DNA of 9,056 bases from Spirochaetaceae bacterium (GTDB lineage: Bacteria > Spirochaetota > Spirochaetia > Treponematales > Breznakiellaceae). The notes beneath the pieces are model-generated. The model ran no database searches. It was not told the origin of the DNA and worked only from the letters and a program-made list of their open reading frames with translations. A program made the translations under genes and the position numbers. Positions 1 to 5,773 of the stretch are shown here, in pieces (position 1 is the first letter of the stretch; the number at the start of each line of letters is the position of its first letter). The stretch lies in assembly GCA_031269165.1 (NCBI GenBank), contig JAISZQ010000266.1, positions 1 to 9,056 of the forward strand. The letters are read 5' to 3'.

Positions 1-780
1 GATGAGGAATACGAAATCATCCTGATAGACCCCCATTTGAAAAAGGAGGCGGAGGACGACAAGCTGGGCATACTGGATGTCTGCCTGAAAAGCAAATCCG
101 GTAAAATTATCAATGTGGAGATCCAGCTGGCCGACATCAAAGCCTTTTTTGAGCGGATCTGCTTCTACCGCTCCAAGCTGATTGTCGGGCAGATCGGCGA
201 AGGCATGTGGTATGACGCGATCAAGAAGACGATCTGTATCGTGATAACGGAATTCAGCTTTATTGAAAGCGCGGATAAGACGAGGTATCACCATATCTAC
301 CGGCTGCACGACCCGGCGGACGACACCTATTTTGGGGATGTCGAGGAGATACACACGCTGGAACTTCCCAAGATGCCGGGGGGTAGCGACGGGTCAAAAT
401 TATGGGATTGGGCGCTGTTTTTCAACGCGAAAACGGAGGAGGAACTGAATATGATAGCAACAAGGAACAGGGAAGTGGGCCGGGCGGTGAAAGCACTCTA
501 TAAATTGAGTGCCGATGATGAAGTCCGGCTGCGCTATGAGGCGCGGGAAAAGGCGTGGCGCGATGAGCAAGGCCGTATTGCCTTCGGTATTGACAAAGGT
601 ATCAAACAAGGGCTTGAACAAGGTATCAAACAAGGTATCAAACAAGGTCGTGAAGAAGGTCGTGAAGAAGGGCTCGGTCAAGGCCGTGAAGAAGTCCTTG
701 AACTGCTCAGATGCGGAGAATCGCTGGAATCTATACTGCATCGTTATGATACCAAAACAATCGGCGGGAAATATCAATAA
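1..780 (+). CDS. Rpn/PD-(D/E)XK nuclease-family transposase-like protein, 5' truncated
   Basis: The frame is open from base 1 to the TAA at 778-780, giving 259 residues. The first in-frame start-like codon is a TTG at 37, but conserved family sequence (EYEIILIDPHL) precedes it, so I treat the gene as running in from the left. KLGILDVCLKSKSGKIINVEIQ matches the Asp...Glu-x-Gln core of the PDDEXK_2/Rpn group. These are putative nucleases related to recombination-promoting proteins and usually occur in many copies in treponemes. A C-terminal run of eight Gly-x-x-x units follows (598-693), then a short hydrophobic tail (VLELLRCGESLESILHRY). The role is inferred from the family only: DNA cleavage or recombination, or a domesticated mobile gene. 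No partner gene is visible. An antisense frame over the repeat is a by-product of its low complexity. Confidence 0.82.
   Translation, partial: DEEYEIILIDPHLKKEAEDDKLGILDVCLKSKSGKIINVEIQLADIKAFFERICFYRSKLIVGQIGEGMWYDAIKKTICIVITEFSFIESADKTRYHHIYRLHDPADDTYFGDVEEIHTLELPKMPGGSDGSKLWDWALFFNAKTEEELNMIATRNREVGRAVKALYKLSADDEVRLRYEAREKAWRDEQGRIAFGIDKGIKQGLEQGIKQGIKQGREEGREEGLGQGREEVLELLRCGESLESILHRYDTKTIGGKYQ
598..693 (+). repeat. Eight 12-bp in-frame units coding Gly-x-x-x
   Basis: Eight consecutive 12-bp units begin GGT, GGG or GGC and encode GIKQ, GLEQ, GIKQ, GIKQ, GREE, GREE, GLGQ and GREE. Units 1, 3 and 4 are identical at DNA level (GGTATCAAACAA), as are units 5 and 6 (GGTCGTGAAGAA). This points to recent slippage or unequal exchange. 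The charged, Gln-rich composition suggests a helical or flexible spacer. Unit number probably varies between paralogues. Confidence 0.9.
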
Positions 781-795
781 TTGATGCGGTGCGGG

Positions 796-840
796 CCAAA
801 GGCCGGGAATTTTCAATCTCGTGAGGTTGCGGGCCTTTGG
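796..840 (+). terminator. Inverted repeat after the nuclease gene, possible terminator
   Basis: CCAAAGGCC (796-804) pairs perfectly with GGCCTTTGG (832-840) across a 27-nt loop. It begins 15 nt after the stop codon of the nuclease gene. No U-run follows, so termination is possible but unproven. Confidence 0.35.
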
Positions 841-852
841 CTATTGCAGTCA

Positions 853-872
853 GGCTAAAGCGGGCTTTAGCC
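853..872 (+). repeat. Perfect 8-bp hairpin
   Basis: GGCTAAAG (853-860), a 4-nt CGGG loop and CTTTAGCC (865-872) form a perfect hairpin. It is directly followed by a second hairpin (871-895). There is no T-run, so it is recorded as structure only. Confidence 0.6.
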
Positions 873-895
873 TTCCAAAACGGCGTTTTTGAAGG
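871..895 (+). repeat. Diverged TTCCAAAACGG palindrome
   Basis: CCTTC-C-AAAAC, a GGC loop and GTTTT-T-GAAGG form a 10-bp stem with one mismatch. The central part (873-893) closely resembles the middle of the perfect palindrome at 3109-3140, so it is probably a decayed copy of the same repeat. Confidence 0.5.
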
Positions 896-1045
896 GTGCA
901 GGTCTTGCAAAGGGTGCCGGACACGTTTTGGCGCCTTTCAAGACGTGAAGGTTTGAAACAGGCTCAAATATTTCCGTTTTAGTGAAAAAATGGTGGTTTG
1001 GGAACAATCTCGCCTATAATACATCACACCGCCATGAACATATTG
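896..1045. other. Gene-free interval, no gene seen
   Basis: Together with its neighbours this is part of a 593-bp region without a gene (781-1373). I see no convincing coding frame or RNA here. A TATAAT at 1015-1020 lacks a recognisable -35 at 16-18 bp. The interval ends where the MITE-like element begins. Confidence 0.5.
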
Positions 1046-1287
1046 AATATTTGTAACTATTCAGCCGCCACCGGGATGGGGAGTTGGGGTCGCAAACCTC
1101 TGGTTTGCTTCGGGAGTTTCGGGTGGGCTGCGCCCGCTTTTCCGAAATTCTATGCTCAATGCGAAGCGTTGAGCCTTGATCCGGGGGCGTTACGGGGGTG
1201 GGAAACCCCCGTAGAGGGGGTAGTGGAAGACGCCGTAGGCGGCTGGAACGAGGGGGAGACTTCCCCCACTGAATAGTTACGAATATT
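1046..1287 (+). mobile_element. MITE-like element, copy A (242 bp, 19-bp TIRs)
   Basis: The left end AATATTTGTAACTATTCAG (1046-1064) and right end CTGAATAGTTACGAATATT (1269-1287) are inverted repeats with 18 of 19 positions matching. The interior has no credible gene. It holds three hairpins: 1092-1108 (7-bp stem, loop TCT), 1118-1146 (TTTCGG with CCGAAA, enclosing GGGC-TGC-GCCC) and 1154-1174 (9-bp stem with one wobble, loop GAA). A G-rich core follows (1183-1267) and shares GGGGGCGTTACGGGGGTGG (1183-1201) exactly with copy B. No clear target-site duplication is visible. A frame of about 92 codons across it is an effect of the GC-rich repeat. Confidence 0.72.
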
Positions 1288-1303
1288 TTTATGTTTTTTT
1301 GAC

Positions 1304-1326
1304 AAAAAAAGCCCGAACCGTTCGGG
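1304..1326 (-). terminator. Intrinsic terminator facing the minus strand
   Basis: On the minus strand CCCGAA, loop CGG and TTCGGG are followed by C and seven Ts (1310-1304), a textbook rho-independent terminator. No minus-strand gene lies just upstream of it, since the neighbouring tRNAs and the ATPase gene are on the plus strand. It is therefore an orphan or a relic. On the plus strand the run is A, so it would not work that way. Confidence 0.6.
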
Positions 1327-1333
1327 GTACCAC

Positions 1334-1362
1334 TTGACATTATTTTTATGGTGCGTTATGTT
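1334..1362 (+). promoter_or_regulatory. Sigma-70-type promoter of the tRNA-Asp/tRNA-Pro unit
   Basis: A perfect TTGACA (1334-1339), a 17-bp spacer and TATGTT (1357-1362) put the transcription start about 5 nt before tRNA-Asp. No separate promoter is seen for tRNA-Pro or for the downstream ATPase gene, so this promoter may serve all three. Confidence 0.72.
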
Positions 1363-1373
1363 TACTGTGTTCG

Positions 1374-1447
1374 GGGGGCGTAGCGAAGTTGGTTATCGCG
1401 CTGGCCTGTCACGCCGGAGACCGCGGGTTCGAGCCCCGTCGCTCCCG
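1374..1447 (+). tRNA. tRNA-Asp (GTC)
   Basis: The acceptor arm GGGGGCG (1374-1380) pairs with CGCTCCC (1440-1446) with one G-U pair, and the discriminator base is G1447. The anticodon stem CTGGC/GCCGG encloses CTGTCAC, with anticodon GTC at 1408-1410. The T arm GCGGG-TTCGAGC-CCCGT is intact. CCA is not encoded, since ATT follows. It is the first gene of a plus-strand unit and charges Asp for GAC/GAU codons. Confidence 0.95.
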
Positions 1448-1450
1448 ATT

Positions 1451-1529
1451 AAAGCACGAAGGAAAGGTGTCGCAGATGATTTTTCAGTAAAGCGTAAAGA
1501 AAAGGGTTGCGGTGCCGGACGGGTGCTTT
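1451..1529 (+). other. tRNA spacer with a long-range 7-bp pairing
   Basis: Between the two tRNAs, AAAGCAC (1451-1457) and GTGCTTT (1523-1529) are perfect complements, and eight Ts follow at 1538-1545. The pairing could form a processing stem or a weak terminator-like fold. The arms are far apart, so confidence is low. Confidence 0.25.
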
Positions 1530-1549
1530 GACAACTCTTTTTTTTACGC

Positions 1550-1622
1550 CGGGCAGTAGCGCAGTTGGTAGCGCGCTTGGTTCGGGACCAAGAGGTCGCC
1601 GGTTCAACTCCGGCCTGCCCGA
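1550..1622 (+). tRNA. tRNA-Pro (CGG)
   Basis: CGGGCAG (1550-1556) pairs with CTGCCCG (1615-1621), with discriminator A1622. The C1-G72 pair plus A73 is the usual bacterial tRNA-Pro identity pattern. The anticodon stem CTTGG/CCAAG encloses TTCGGGA, with anticodon CGG at 1583-1585, reading CCG. The T arm GCCGG-TTCAACT-CCGGC is intact. CCA is not encoded. Confidence 0.95.
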
Positions 1623-1648
1623 TTCTTGCGATATTCCTGTAAAGATGC

Positions 1649-2605
1649 ATGATGAATGTTCAACCAACAATCGAACGGTATCGCGCCGAGATGGGCAAGC
1701 GGATCGCCGGTCAAGAGAGTATGATTGATGGGCTTCTCACGGCGCTGGTGGCGGGCGGGCATGTTCTGCTTGAGGGTGTTCCTGGTCTTGCAAAAACGCT
1801 CGCGGTAAAGACGCTGGCCGAGGTCATCGGTCTTTCGTTCAAGCGTATCCAGTTTACCCCCGACCTTCTGCCCGCCGACCTTACCGGTACGCTGGTGTGG
1901 GAGGCTTCGTCTTCGGCGTTTTCCCTCAGGCGCGGTCCGGTTTTTGCCAATATCGTTCTTGCCGACGAGGTGAACCGCGCCCCGGCGAAGGTGCAGTCGG
2001 CGTTGCTCGAGGCGATGGAGGAACATCAGGTAACGCTCGGCGAGGAAAGTCACCGCTTGCCCGACCCGTTTTTCGTGCTGGCGACCCAGAATCCCATCGA
2101 GCAGGAAGGGACGTATCCGCTTCCCGAAGCCGAGCTTGACCGCTTTTTGGTGAAGTTGAAAGTTGACTATCCGTCCACCGAAAACGAGGTGCGGATTGTT
2201 ACGGGGAATTTGACGAGAACGCCGATTGAGCCTGTTCTCGACGCGCGCGCGTTGCGGGAACTGTGCGAGGCGGCGGAGGCGGTCTTCGTTGACCCGAAAA
2301 TCACCGAGTATATTGTTTCCCTTATACAAGCGACGCGGGCGGGCAAGAAAGACAAGAAACACGCCGAGGGGCTCTACCGCTATATCGCGTACGGCGCGTC
2401 GGTGCGGGGAAGTGTGGCGGTCTACAAATGCGCGCGTATCCGGGCGATGCTCGATGGGCGCGATTTTGTTACGCCGGACGACGTGAAAAAAGTCGTGCCC
2501 GACACGCTTCGCCACCGGCTCGTGCTGTCCTATGAAGCGGAGGCAGAGACGGTCGATGCCGACAGCGTGCTGACACGCATCCTCGCCTACGTCAAAGTGC
2601 CGTAA
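1649..2605 (+). CDS. MoxR-family AAA+ ATPase
   Basis: This is a 318-residue protein of normal length for MoxR ATPases, chaperone-like AAA+ proteins that usually act with von Willebrand factor A (VWA) domain partners in maturation or stress responses. Visible motifs are Walker A GVPGLAKT (43-50), Walker B VLADEVNRA (103-111), sensor 1 ATQNP (145-149), the arginine-finger region LPEAELDRF (158-166) and sensor-2 region GASVRGS (249-255). The C-terminal lid includes VTPDDVKKVVPDTLRHRL. The ATG at 1649 is immediately followed by a second ATG, and no good Shine-Dalgarno sequence precedes either. The gene starts 26 nt after tRNA-Pro with no promoter between, so it may be read from the tRNA promoter. 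The usual neighbours (DUF58 and VWA proteins) are absent: the next genes are a minus-strand tRNA and repeats. Its partner and client are unknown. Confidence 0.93.
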   Translation: MMNVQPTIERYRAEMGKRIAGQESMIDGLLTALVAGGHVLLEGVPGLAKTLAVKTLAEVIGLSFKRIQFTPDLLPADLTGTLVWEASSSAFSLRRGPVFANIVLADEVNRAPAKVQSALLEAMEEHQVTLGEESHRLPDPFFVLATQNPIEQEGTYPLPEAELDRFLVKLKVDYPSTENEVRIVTGNLTRTPIEPVLDARALRELCEAAEAVFVDPKITEYIVSLIQATRAGKKDKKHAEGLYRYIAYGASVRGSVAVYKCARIRAMLDGRDFVTPDDVKKVVPDTLRHRLVLSYEAEAETVDADSVLTRILAYVKVP

Positions 2606-2642
2606 ACTGGGCGCCTCAATCTGAAAAGCCCCGATTTGAACA

Positions 2643-2715
2643 AGCCCTCGAACGGAATCGAACCGTTGACCTTCTCCTTACCATGGAGATGCTCTGCCGA
2701 CTGAGCTACAAGGGC
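2643..2715 (-). tRNA. tRNA-Thr (GGT)
   Basis: Read on the minus strand, GCCCTTG (2715-2709) pairs with CGAGGGC (2650-2644) and the discriminator is U. The anticodon stem TCTCC/GGAGA encloses ATGGTAA, giving anticodon GGT, which reads ACC/ACU. The D arm (AGCTC...GAGC) and the T arm with TTCGATT are intact. CCA is not encoded. It converges on the ATPase gene, whose stop lies 37 bp away. Confidence 0.95.
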
Positions 2716-2736
2716 ACGCCTTTCTTCATCCCGTCC

Positions 2737-2765
2737 AGTATAGCATATCGCAAAAAAAGTGACTA
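2737..2765 (-). promoter_or_regulatory. Promoter of tRNA-Thr
   Basis: On the minus strand TAGTCA (2765-2760), a 17-bp spacer containing seven Ts, and TATACT (2742-2737) lie 21 nt before the mature tRNA end. The -10 and spacing are good. The -35 matches 4 of 6 consensus bases. Confidence 0.55.
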
Positions 2766-2875
2766 GTATCCCGGCATGATGGTAATTGCGGATAAAGAAC
2801 GTGTTCCGTTAGGCTAAAAGCCAAATACGGCCTTTCCGCGCCGCAATGTACCGAGCCCGTCTCAAGACCACGAAG

Positions 2876-2900
2876 TTTTTTCACTTTTTTCTCGTTTTTT
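2876..2900. other. Phased T-tracts (possible bent DNA)
   Basis: Three six-base T-tracts at 2876-2881, 2885-2890 and 2895-2900 are 9 and 10 bp apart. A-tracts repeated at about one helical turn are known to curve DNA. They lie at the edge of repeat copy B. Confidence 0.45.
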
Positions 2901-2913
2901 CCCGTTTGAGGCT

Positions 2914-3053
2914 GTTCCAAAACCCCGCTAAAGGGGGAAAGTCTTCCCCCTCGCTTCGGTCTACGCCCTACGCTACCCCCTTCTACGGGGGTTTACCACC
3001 CCCGTAACGCCCCCGAATCACGGCGAGGAAAAAACCTCGTGGGGTTTTGGAAC
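2914..3053 (-). repeat. Intergenic element, copy B (140 bp, reversed)
   Basis: The ends GTTCCAAAACCCC (2914-2926) and GGGGTTTTGGAAC (3041-3053) are a perfect 13-bp inverted repeat. On the minus strand the interior matches the G-rich core of copy A, including 19 identical bases (2996-3014). It also carries its own hairpin, CGAGG-AAAAAA-CCTCG, on the same side of the core. The ends differ from those of copies A, D and E, so this copy looks chimeric. It has no coding potential. Confidence 0.65.
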
Positions 3054-3108
3054 GGGCTCGTTTGATTAAAGCAAAACTGCAACTCAACGCCTTATAGAGA
3101 GGGTACAA

Positions 3109-3140
3109 GGCTGTTCCAAAACGGCCGTTTTGGAACAGCC
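3109..3140. repeat. 32-bp perfect palindrome
   Basis: GGCTGTTCCAAAACGG (3109-3124) is followed directly by its exact complement. The half-site GGCTGTTCCAAAAC also forms the left edge of copy B (2910-2923). It lies 66 bp beyond the stop of the exporter ATPase gene and could act as a transcript-end hairpin for it, but no T-run follows on either strand. The structure is certain and the function is not. Confidence 0.8.
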
Positions 3141-3192
3141 CCCTCTATTACACCGGAAGGTTTCTATGCGGTTACCCTTGAGGTTCGCGGTT

Positions 3193-3220
3193 CATTTATC
3201 CATTTTCTATTTTCCCTTCG
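3193..3220. repeat. ATGGAAAATGG-type repeat overlapping the exporter stop codon
   Basis: On the minus strand the last codons and stop of the ATPase gene run into GAAAATAGAAAATGGATAAA. The same order of blocks (CGCGCGAA, GAAAAT, AAATGGATAA) is found on the minus strand at 8822-8790. The TAG stop (3209-3207) lies within the repeat. Confidence 0.5.
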
Positions 3221-5417
3221 CGCGAAACGCGCTCACCCGCATGGCGTTGAGCACCGCGATAAGGGCCACGCCCACGTCGCCGAACACCGCCTCCCACATG
3301 GTGGCGATGCCCAGCGCGCCCATGACGAGGATCACGCCCTTGACGGATAGCGCGAAGATGATGTTCTGCCAGACGATAGTCCGGGTCCGGCGGGCGATGC
3401 GGATCGCGCCCGCGATCTTCGAGGGCTCGTCGGTCATCAGTACCACGTCGGCGGCTTCGATGGCTGCGTCCGAGCCGACGCCGCCCATTGCAATACCCAC
3501 GTCGCTGCGGGCTAGTACGGGCGCGTCGTTGATGCCGTCCCCCACAAAGACCAGTTTGCCGGGGCCGGACTTGCTCTGTTCTAGGGCTTCAAGCTGTTCC
3601 ACCTTTTGATGAGGGAGGAGTTCCGCGAAAACCGTGTCGAGGCCGATCCGGTGCGCGATGTTTTCGCCCACGGCCCGTGAGTCCCCGGTGAGCATGGCGA
3701 TCCGTTTCACCCCGATGGCCCGCAAGTCCGCGACCGCCTGCTTTGCGTCCGCCTTGAGTTCGTCGGCAATGACGAGATACCCGGCGAACACGCCGTTCAC
3801 CGCCACATACACCACGGTTCCCGGTTCCGTGGCCGCCGAAACCGCCTCGGCAGACACGGCGATCTGCGCGGCCTCAAGCAACTTGGCGTTTCCCGCCAGC
3901 ACCGCGTCTTCCCCAACCCGGACGGAGACCCCTTTTCCGGCGATCTCTTCATACGGGCCTGTCGCCGCATCATCAAGTTCTTTCCGGTAGGCGTTCCTGA
4001 TTGAGAGGGCTATCGGGTGGTTGGAGTGCGCCTCGGCGTGGGCGGCGTAGGAGAGGAGTTGTTCCGCAGTGAGGCCGTCCGCCGGGACGATTTTCGTTAC
4101 GCTGAACACGCCACGGGTCAGGGTGCCGGTCTTGTCGAAGACTACGGTGTCCACGTTGGTGAGGGCTTCGAGGTAGTTGCTACCCTTGATGAGGATGCCG
4201 TTCCGTGACGCGCCGCCGATGCCGCCAAAAAAGCTCAACGGGATGGAGATGACGAGGGCGCAGGGGCAGGAGACCACGAGGAACACGAGGGCGCGGTTGA
4301 TCCACGCGGCGAAGGTCGCGCCGGGGAGAAAGAGCGGCGGAAACACGGCCAGCGCGACGGCGGCGAACACCACGGCGGGGGTGTAGTAGCGGGCAAATTT
4401 GGTGATGAAGTTCTCGGTGACGGACTTCTTGCTCCCCGCGTTTTGCACGAGGTCGAGGATTTTCGAGACGGTGGATTCGCCGAAGCCCTTCGTTACCTCG
4501 ATGGTGAGGAGGCCGCTTGCGTTGATCGAGCCTGAAAGTACCGCGTTGCCCGGTTCCACGTCTCGGGGCAAGGATTCTCCGGTGAGGGCCGAGGTGTCCA
4601 GCGCGGAAAAACCCTCGGCCACCACGCCGTCTAACGGGATTTTTTCACCGGGCTTTACCACGATGAAGTCCCCGACGCGCACCGTTTCAGGCGAGACTCG
4701 CTCGAGCCCGGCGGCGGTCTTGAGGTTGGCGTAATCGGGCCGTATGTCCATGAGGGCGGAGATGGACTTGCGGGAACGCCCCACCGCGTAATTCTGAAAG
4801 GCCTCGCCGATTTGGTAGAAAATCATCACCGCCGCGCCTTCGGGGAACTCCTTGATGGCAAAGGCCCCGATGGTGGCGATCCCCATGAGGAAGTTCTCGT
4901 CAAATATTTCGCCCCGGGCAATGTTTTTGGCCGCCCTGACCAGCACTTCGCCGCCCACGAGGAGGTAACTTGCCAGAAAGAGGGCAAACCGCATGAACGG
5001 CGGCAGGTCCGGTATATATATAGAAGAAACATTGTCAAAGACCATGCCCGCGGCAAAGAGGGCCATGCCGAGGCCGAGGCTTATCCGGCGGAGCCACGTC
5101 TTTACCGGAACCGCGTCCTTCGCTGTACCTCGCGCCGCGCCCTTCGCCGCATCCCGCTGGGGGGGCAACGCCGCATCGCGCAACGTGATGGCAGGCTCAA
5201 TCTGTTTGATGATCCCGCCGACACGGGCGATGAGATCGTCCCACTGTCCGGGGTCTCGTCCCTCAACCGTCCCGATTTCCTCAGCCTCGATCATAAGTTT
5301 CTGCGCGGAAAAATCGACCACCGCGCCGCTCACCCCTTCCAGAGCGGCAACACGCCGTTCAATCTTCGCGGCACAGTTCGGGCAACAAAGCCCGTCCAAC
5401 ACATAACTCTTTCTCAT
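3207..5417 (-). CDS. cadA: P1B-2-type Zn2+/Cd2+/Pb2+-exporting ATPase
   Basis: This 736-residue inner-membrane pump uses ATP to export soft divalent metals. The ATG at 5417 is chosen because AAGGAG (5429-5424) lies 6 nt before it. An in-frame ATG at 5438 would add seven residues with no such site. An N-terminal heavy-metal-associated (HMA) domain has GLCCPNC (C11, C12, C15), followed by an Ala-rich linker. Membrane helices flank the actuator TGES (278-281). CPC (384-386), the phosphorylation motif DKTGTLT (428-434), HP (467-468), TGD (577-579) and GDGINDAP (626-633) are present. The last two helices carry K693 and D714, the Lys/Asp pair typical of ZntA/CadA, so Zn/Cd/Pb is preferred over Cu. 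A candidate operator shared with the ArsR gene lies upstream. The C-terminus ends in repeat sequence. Confidence 0.95.
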   Translation of the reverse strand: MRKSYVLDGLCCPNCAAKIERRVAALEGVSGAVVDFSAQKLMIEAEEIGTVEGRDPGQWDDLIARVGGIIKQIEPAITLRDAALPPQRDAAKGAARGTAKDAVPVKTWLRRISLGLGMALFAAGMVFDNVSSIYIPDLPPFMRFALFLASYLLVGGEVLVRAAKNIARGEIFDENFLMGIATIGAFAIKEFPEGAAVMIFYQIGEAFQNYAVGRSRKSISALMDIRPDYANLKTAAGLERVSPETVRVGDFIVVKPGEKIPLDGVVAEGFSALDTSALTGESLPRDVEPGNAVLSGSINASGLLTIEVTKGFGESTVSKILDLVQNAGSKKSVTENFITKFARYYTPAVVFAAVALAVFPPLFLPGATFAAWINRALVFLVVSCPCALVISIPLSFFGGIGGASRNGILIKGSNYLEALTNVDTVVFDKTGTLTRGVFSVTKIVPADGLTAEQLLSYAAHAEAHSNHPIALSIRNAYRKELDDAATGPYEEIAGKGVSVRVGEDAVLAGNAKLLEAAQIAVSAEAVSAATEPGTVVYVAVNGVFAGYLVIADELKADAKQAVADLRAIGVKRIAMLTGDSRAVGENIAHRIGLDTVFAELLPHQKVEQLEALEQSKSGPGKLVFVGDGINDAPVLARSDVGIAMGGVGSDAAIEAADVVLMTDEPSKIAGAIRIARRTRTIVWQNIIFALSVKGVILVMGALGIATMWEAVFGDVGVALIAVLNAMRVSAFRAKGK

Positions 5418-5423
5418 ATCAAA

Positions 5424-5429
5424 CTCCTT
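5424..5429 (-). promoter_or_regulatory. Ribosome binding site deciding the cadA start
   Basis: AAGGAG on the minus strand sits 6 nt before the ATG at 5417 and supports that start over the upstream ATG at 5438. Confidence 0.85.
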
Positions 5430-5441
5430 ACAATACAATCA

Positions 5442-5470
5442 TTGAACAGTTGATAACTTGTTCAACTGTT
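5442..5470. promoter_or_regulatory. Candidate metal-regulator operator upstream of cadA
   Basis: Two overlapping inverted repeats are present: TTGAACA (5442-5448) with TGTTCAA (5459-5465), and AACAGTTGA (5445-5453) with TCAACTGTT (5462-5470). The segment 5460-5470 is the exact complement of AACAGTTGAAC upstream of the ArsR gene (6636-6646). Inverted repeats of TGAACA type are usual for SmtB/CadC repressors. That this repressor binds here is inferred. Confidence 0.6.
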
Positions 5471-5485
5471 TGGGTAAAAATGCCC

Positions 5486-5491
5486 GTTATA
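5486..5491 (-). promoter_or_regulatory. Tentative -10 box for cadA
   Basis: TATAAC on the minus strand would place transcription start near 5479, with the operator just downstream. This matches the arrangement at the ArsR gene. No good -35 is visible, so the assignment is weak. Confidence 0.25.
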
Positions 5492-5502
5492 AAACATCTT
5501 CC

Positions 5503-5770
5503 GTAACTCAAAGCCGTTTCAAAACCCTGGCAAACAGCGTTTGCCACGAACAAAGTTCGTCAAATTGCCTCCTCGCGGTGATCCGGGGGGCGTTGCGGGG
5601 GCACCCTACAGCCCTCAACATCCTGTTTTGCGTCCATCCGTGGACGCGCCCACCAAACCTACGCTTGCGTAGGTCACCATGCACCGCATAGTTTTGCCCC
5701 CGCTGAGGGGGGTAGCGGAGGCTGGCCGTAGCGAGGGGGGAGACTTCCCCCCAACTGAATAATTACCTAT
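5503..5770 (+). repeat. Intergenic element, copy D (about 268 bp)
   Basis: The right end CTGAATAATTACCTAT (5755-5770) matches the right end of copy A. The left end is less certain: GTAACTCAAAGCCG at 5503 resembles the left end of A (GTAACTATTCAGCCG). The core is split, with ATCCGGGGGGCGTTGCGGGG at 5581-5600 and the second half at about 5695-5752. Four perfect hairpins lie inside: 5529-5545, 5546-5560, 5630-5647 and 5657-5674, with stems of 6-7 bp and loops of 3-4 nt. It fills the gap between cadA and the RseC-like gene, ending 3 bp from the stop of the latter. Confidence 0.65.
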
Positions 5771-5773
5771 CCT

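Noticed and set aside
933..957. parS-like sequence (TTTCAAGACGTGAAGG)
   Set aside because: Lacks the central TTTCACGTGAAA palindrome expected of a Spo0J/ParB parS site.
1015..1020. TATAAT box as a promoter
   Set aside because: No -35 at 16-18 bp and no gene within 350 bp downstream. Probably chance or a relic.
998..1340. Short open frames of about 90-110 codons on both strands of element A
   Set aside because: They result from the GC-rich repeat. They have no ribosome binding site or domain and the element copies do not keep a common frame.
1528..1556. TTGACA at 1528-1533 as promoter of tRNA-Pro
   Set aside because: With normal spacing the -10 would fall inside the tRNA itself.
1604..2515. 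Long open frame (about 303 codons) on the minus strand across the MoxR gene
   Set aside because: It lies opposite a gene with all AAA+ motifs, has an Arg/His-rich composition without recognisable motifs and overlaps tRNA-Pro.
5418..5438. cadA start at the in-frame ATG at 5438
   Set aside because: No ribosome binding site there, while the ATG at 5417 has AAGGAG at ideal spacing.
4812..5453. 213-codon plus-strand frame opposite cadA
   Set aside because: A shadow of the P-type ATPase gene, with no motif of its own and covering the cadA start and operator.
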